Positions 61,750 to 64,000 of a stretch of DNA of 64,000 bases are shown in pieces. The first letter of the stretch is position 1. The number at the start of each line of letters is the position of its first letter. This stretch comes from Sva-07 sp963829585 (GTDB lineage: Bacteria; Actinomycetota; Acidimicrobiia; Acidimicrobiales; Ilumatobacteraceae): NCBI GenBank assembly GCA_963829585.1, contig CAWHJD010000001.1, forward strand, positions 186,001 to 250,000. Direction: 5' to 3'. Made by a program: the position numbers and the translations under genes. Under the pieces are notes generated by a model. It ran no database searches. It had not been told where the DNA came from and worked only from the letters and a program-made list of their open reading frames with translations.

Positions 61750-62730
61750 TCACGCCGGGGCGCCACCGGGCAGGCCGCCGACGATCAGGCCGACGGCCGC
61801 CACGGTCAACGTGGCGCCGAGTGCGAGTCGACGTGTCGACGTCTCCTCCAAGCGGCGAGTCGCGCCGTAGTAGCCCAACTCGGGCTGTGCGAGCGCCCGC
61901 AGTGCCACGAAGCCCCATCCCACGAGCCACGCCGCTGCCGCCATCACCATCACTCGTTCGCCGTGCGCCATGGCACCGAGGCCGTGCGTCCAGCGGTCGC
62001 TGATACCGCGGAGCGACACCGCGACGTTGAGCACCACCATCGTCGCGAGCGTCGAGGTCCAACGGATCGGCAGACCGGTGCGCGACCGGCCGTCGCCGAA
62101 ACCCGCCCCGACCGATGCCATCGACCATCGCAGGCGGGCACCGGGGCGGATCAAGCCGTCGGACAGGAGGTAGTGACCGAGGGTGAGCGCGAGTTGCGAC
62201 GCCACGAGCACCGCCAGGATCTCGACCGGCGGTACCTCGAACGGTGACCTGCCCGAGAACAACACCACCACGACGACGACCACGCACAGCATCCGCCTCA
62301 TGCCTTCGACCGCGACCACCGACCAGGCGACCTGGCGCAGCGACGGCCGGTCGGCGTCGAGCAGCGAGGCCCGCAGCGAACCGACGCCCTGACGAGCCCA
62401 CGCCACTTCGCCGGTGTCGTCGGCGCCGACCGTCGCCGATCGGAGGTCGTCCGTGCCGAGAGCGAGGGCGACCGCCATCGTCTCGGGGAGGGCGACATCG
62501 GCTCGACGTGATGCCCGGCGCTGCGCACCGGTCGCGCTCGTTGCCGGGGCGTGCCAGAGCGCAGCGGAGATCACCACGGCCGCCGCGAACGCGCCGACTT
62601 CGAGGAGGAGAACGACGAAGCCGACGATGCCGTTCATCGGCGACGACACGCGCCATCCGAGCCAGACCAGCCAGGCGACCAGGGCCGCGACCGCGAGCAG
62701 TCGCCCCGTGAACCTCACCGCCGTCTCCAC
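61750..62730 (-). CDS. Integral membrane protein of unknown function
   Basis: 326 residues with about seven hydrophobic segments: two at the start (LLAVAALVAWLVWLGW, GFVVLLLEVGAFAAAVVISA), a cytoplasmic-looking region of about 75 residues, then segments around 145, 170, 230, 265 and 305. The opening pair resembles the membrane start of large GT2/cellulose-synthase-like proteins, but no catalytic domain follows. No family recognised. GTG start. Confidence 0.65.
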   Translation of the reverse strand: METAVRFTGRLLAVAALVAWLVWLGWRVSSPMNGIVGFVVLLLEVGAFAAAVVISAALWHAPATSATGAQRRASRRADVALPETMAVALALGTDDLRSATVGADDTGEVAWARQGVGSLRASLLDADRPSLRQVAWSVVAVEGMRRMLCVVVVVVVLFSGRSPFEVPPVEILAVLVASQLALTLGHYLLSDGLIRPGARLRWSMASVGAGFGDGRSRTGLPIRWTSTLATMVVLNVAVSLRGISDRWTHGLGAMAHGERVMVMAAAAWLVGWGFVALRALAQPELGYYGATRRLEETSTRRLALGATLTVAAVGLIVGGLPGGAPA

Positions 62731-62878
62731 TGTGCTGCCGTGCCTCTCCCGCTCGTCGTCGGACGGACCGCGCCACCTCGGGCAGTCGTCGTTGCTCCTC
62801 TATCGGCCCCTTGCTCGGCGCGCTTGAGGCGTGGGATCGGCCCAGGGTTCGGCGAGCGTGCCGATCGGGCCCGGGCGA

Positions 62879-62884
62879 TAGCCT
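62879..62884 (+). promoter_or_regulatory. TAGCCT -10-like hexamer
   Basis: 9 bases before GTG 62894; probable promoter of the small membrane protein and cyclophilin pair. Confidence 0.4.
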
Positions 62885-62893
62885 GCGGCTCCT

Positions 62894-63163
62894 GTGGGAA
62901 CCGAGAAACGTGAACGTCAGAAGGCCAACCGTGCGCAGCGGCAACAGCAGATGCAGCAGGAGGCCAAGCGCCGCAAGACATTCCGTCTCATCGCCATCGG
63001 TGTCGGTGCCGTCGCCGCGGTGTTCCTGATCGCCTGGATCGCGAGCAACTTCGTCAGCGACGACGATCCCGCACCGGTTCCTGCCGACACGATCGTCACG
63101 ACGCCGCCCGTCGAGGAGAGCGTTCCGGTCGACACGACGCCGTCCACCGGAACAGAGGGGTGA
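62894..63163 (+). CDS. Small single-span membrane protein
   Basis: 89 residues. Basic, Gln-rich N-terminal helix (EKRERQKANRAQRQQQMQQEAKRRKTF), one membrane segment (LIAIGVGAVAAVFLIAWIASNF) and an acidic Pro/Thr-rich outer tail. Located 1 base before the cyclophilin gene, probably one transcript. This pairing of a short anchor protein with an exported prolyl isomerase occurs in other actinobacteria; function unknown. Confidence 0.7.
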   Translation: MGTEKRERQKANRAQRQQQMQQEAKRRKTFRLIAIGVGAVAAVFLIAWIASNFVSDDDPAPVPADTIVTTPPVEESVPVDTTPSTGTEG

Positions 63164-63164
63164 C

Positions 63165-63889
63165 ATGACCGCTCGGCGAACACTCGTCGCTGCGCTCGCC
63201 GTCGTCGCCCTGGTCGGTGCGGCCTGCGGTGGCAGCGACAGCTCGTCGGAGGATTCGGTTCCGGCAACGGATTCCGGCAACGGATGTCGGCAGCGGATTC
63301 GGCTCCGTCCGGCGACCCGGCCGCAGCGAACACGGCCGACTGCCCACCGGCGGAGGGCACCGACACCCAGACGCAGCAGTTCGACGCGCCCCCGCCCGAA
63401 TGCCTGACTCCCGGCGTCACCTACGAGGCGATCGTCACCACGAACAAGGGCGAGTTCACGATCGTGCTCGACCCCGAGTCGGCACCGGTCGCCGCGAACA
63501 ACTTCGTGTTCCTGGCGCGCAACCGGTACTTCGACGACACACCGTGCCACCGGATCATCCCGAACTTCGTCGTGCAGTGCGGTGATCCCACGGGCACCGG
63601 GACCGGCGGGCCCGGCTACACCATCGTCGACGAACCACCGGCGCCTGGCCAGTACCAGATCGGCTCCATCGCGATGGCCAAGACGGTCGAACCGGACAGT
63701 GCGGGCAGCCAGTTCTTCATCATCTCGGGTTCCGACGGCGCGGCGCTGCCGCCCGAGTATGCGCTGTTCGGACAGGTGACCGACGGCCTCGACTCGACCG
63801 TCGCGGCGTTGGACGCTGCCGGGACACCCGGCGATGGCGTCCCGTCCGAGCCCATCCAGATCCAATCGGTCCGCATCGTCGAAAGCTGA
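63165..63889 (+). pseudogene. Exported cyclophilin-type peptidyl-prolyl isomerase, frameshifted
   Basis: A lipoprotein-like signal (LVAALAVVALVGAACGG) starts in one frame at 63165. The cyclophilin domain is in another, from about 63284: YEAIVTTNKGEFTIVLD, FVFLARNRYFDDTPCHRIIPNFVVQCGDPTGTGTGGPGY, GSIAMAK, AGSQFFII. The frames meet in a run of near-repeats of 13 bases (GGCAACGGATTCC-like, 63260-63300), where one base appears to be missing. Repaired length is about 241 residues. Alternatively translation starts at ATG 63284 and makes a cytoplasmic isomerase. Confidence 0.75.
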
Positions 63890-63906
63890 TCGCCCGTCAC
63901 ACGAGC

Positions 63907-64000
63907 TCAGGTGTCGGAGTGCTCGTCGCGCGTGAGCTCGTCGACGTCGTCGACGCCGATCGTCATCTGACGGCGCGAAGCCCGGCTCAGCGCGTGTGCC
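63907..64000 (-). CDS. C-terminal end of an unidentified gene (partial)
   Basis: The last 30 codons of a minus-strand frame running off the window edge, ending LSRASRRQMTIGVDDVDELTRDEHSDT. Acidic hydrophilic tail; too short to name. Convergent with the cyclophilin gene, with 17 bases between. Confidence 0.45.
   Translation of the reverse strand, partial: AHALSRASRRQMTIGVDDVDELTRDEHSDT

Overview
The window is GC-rich, densely packed bacterial chromosome. The gene content points to an actinobacterium, probably class Acidimicrobiia (Ilumatobacter-like). The evidence is: a rex-hemA-hemC-hemD block as in other actinobacteria, mshA (mycothiol synthesis) followed by a YbjN-family gene, a SigR/RsrA-type sigma/anti-sigma pair, an RsiG-family protein, an acyl-CoA carboxylase with a small epsilon-like subunit, LigC, and frequent GTG starts. 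The class-level placement is inference. No phage, IS element, CRISPR array or toxin-antitoxin system is visible. The only RNA gene seen is a tRNA-Thr(CGT).

Layout. 72-3042: CopC/CopD-like membrane protein and ATP-dependent ligase LigC. 3100-8086: acyl-CoA carboxylase beta subunit, two proline-rich RDD membrane proteins around a carboxylase epsilon-like gene, a metallophosphoesterase and the biotin transporter BioY. 8209-11173: RmuC and exonuclease VII (xseA, xseB). 11276-19399: carotenoid cluster (crtE, crtI, crtB, cruF-like, second desaturase, family 2 glycosyltransferase, divergent PlsY-like gene, crtA-like monooxygenase). 19422-23923: tRNA-Thr, then a two-component system, a haem-binding membrane protein, an FMN-binding protein and ApbE, which form a flavin-based extracytoplasmic redox module. 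24019-36792: cyclopropane synthase, MFS exporter, DUF1269 protein, LuxR-type regulator, PPK2, P-type ATPase, SulP transporter and diacylglycerol-kinase-like protein. 36824-41306: hydrolase/MarR pair, SigR/RsrA pair, TilS, a phosphatase-like protein and an M23 peptidase. 41369-44824: four overlapping genes (SDR, degenerate acyltransferase, hydrolase, FAD amine-oxidase-like). 44826-55279: haem synthesis in two blocks (hemB-hemL and rex-hemA-hemC-hemD) with exported proteins between. 55398-64000: fadD, a 27-residue membrane peptide, SAM hydrolase, proC, ybjN, mshA, rsiG, moaD, membrane proteins, a cyclophilin and a partial gene.

Expression signals. Many starts have a TAnnnT hexamer 6-9 bases upstream, most often exactly 7, and no Shine-Dalgarno sequence, which suggests widespread leaderless transcription. 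Inside operons, ATGA, GTGA and TGATG overlaps are the rule. Specific operators visible are a Rex site upstream of rex and a 20-bp direct-repeat element (16/20 identical) present upstream of both the response regulator gene and the FMN-binding gene.

Integrity. Several genes are split by single-base frameshifts: an RDD gene, the MFS gene, the LuxR gene (four times), the alpha/beta hydrolase, hemA, the cyclophilin and possibly the end of sulP. Eight shifts are repaired by removing one base. The hit in hemA, normally essential, makes sequence error more likely than gene decay.
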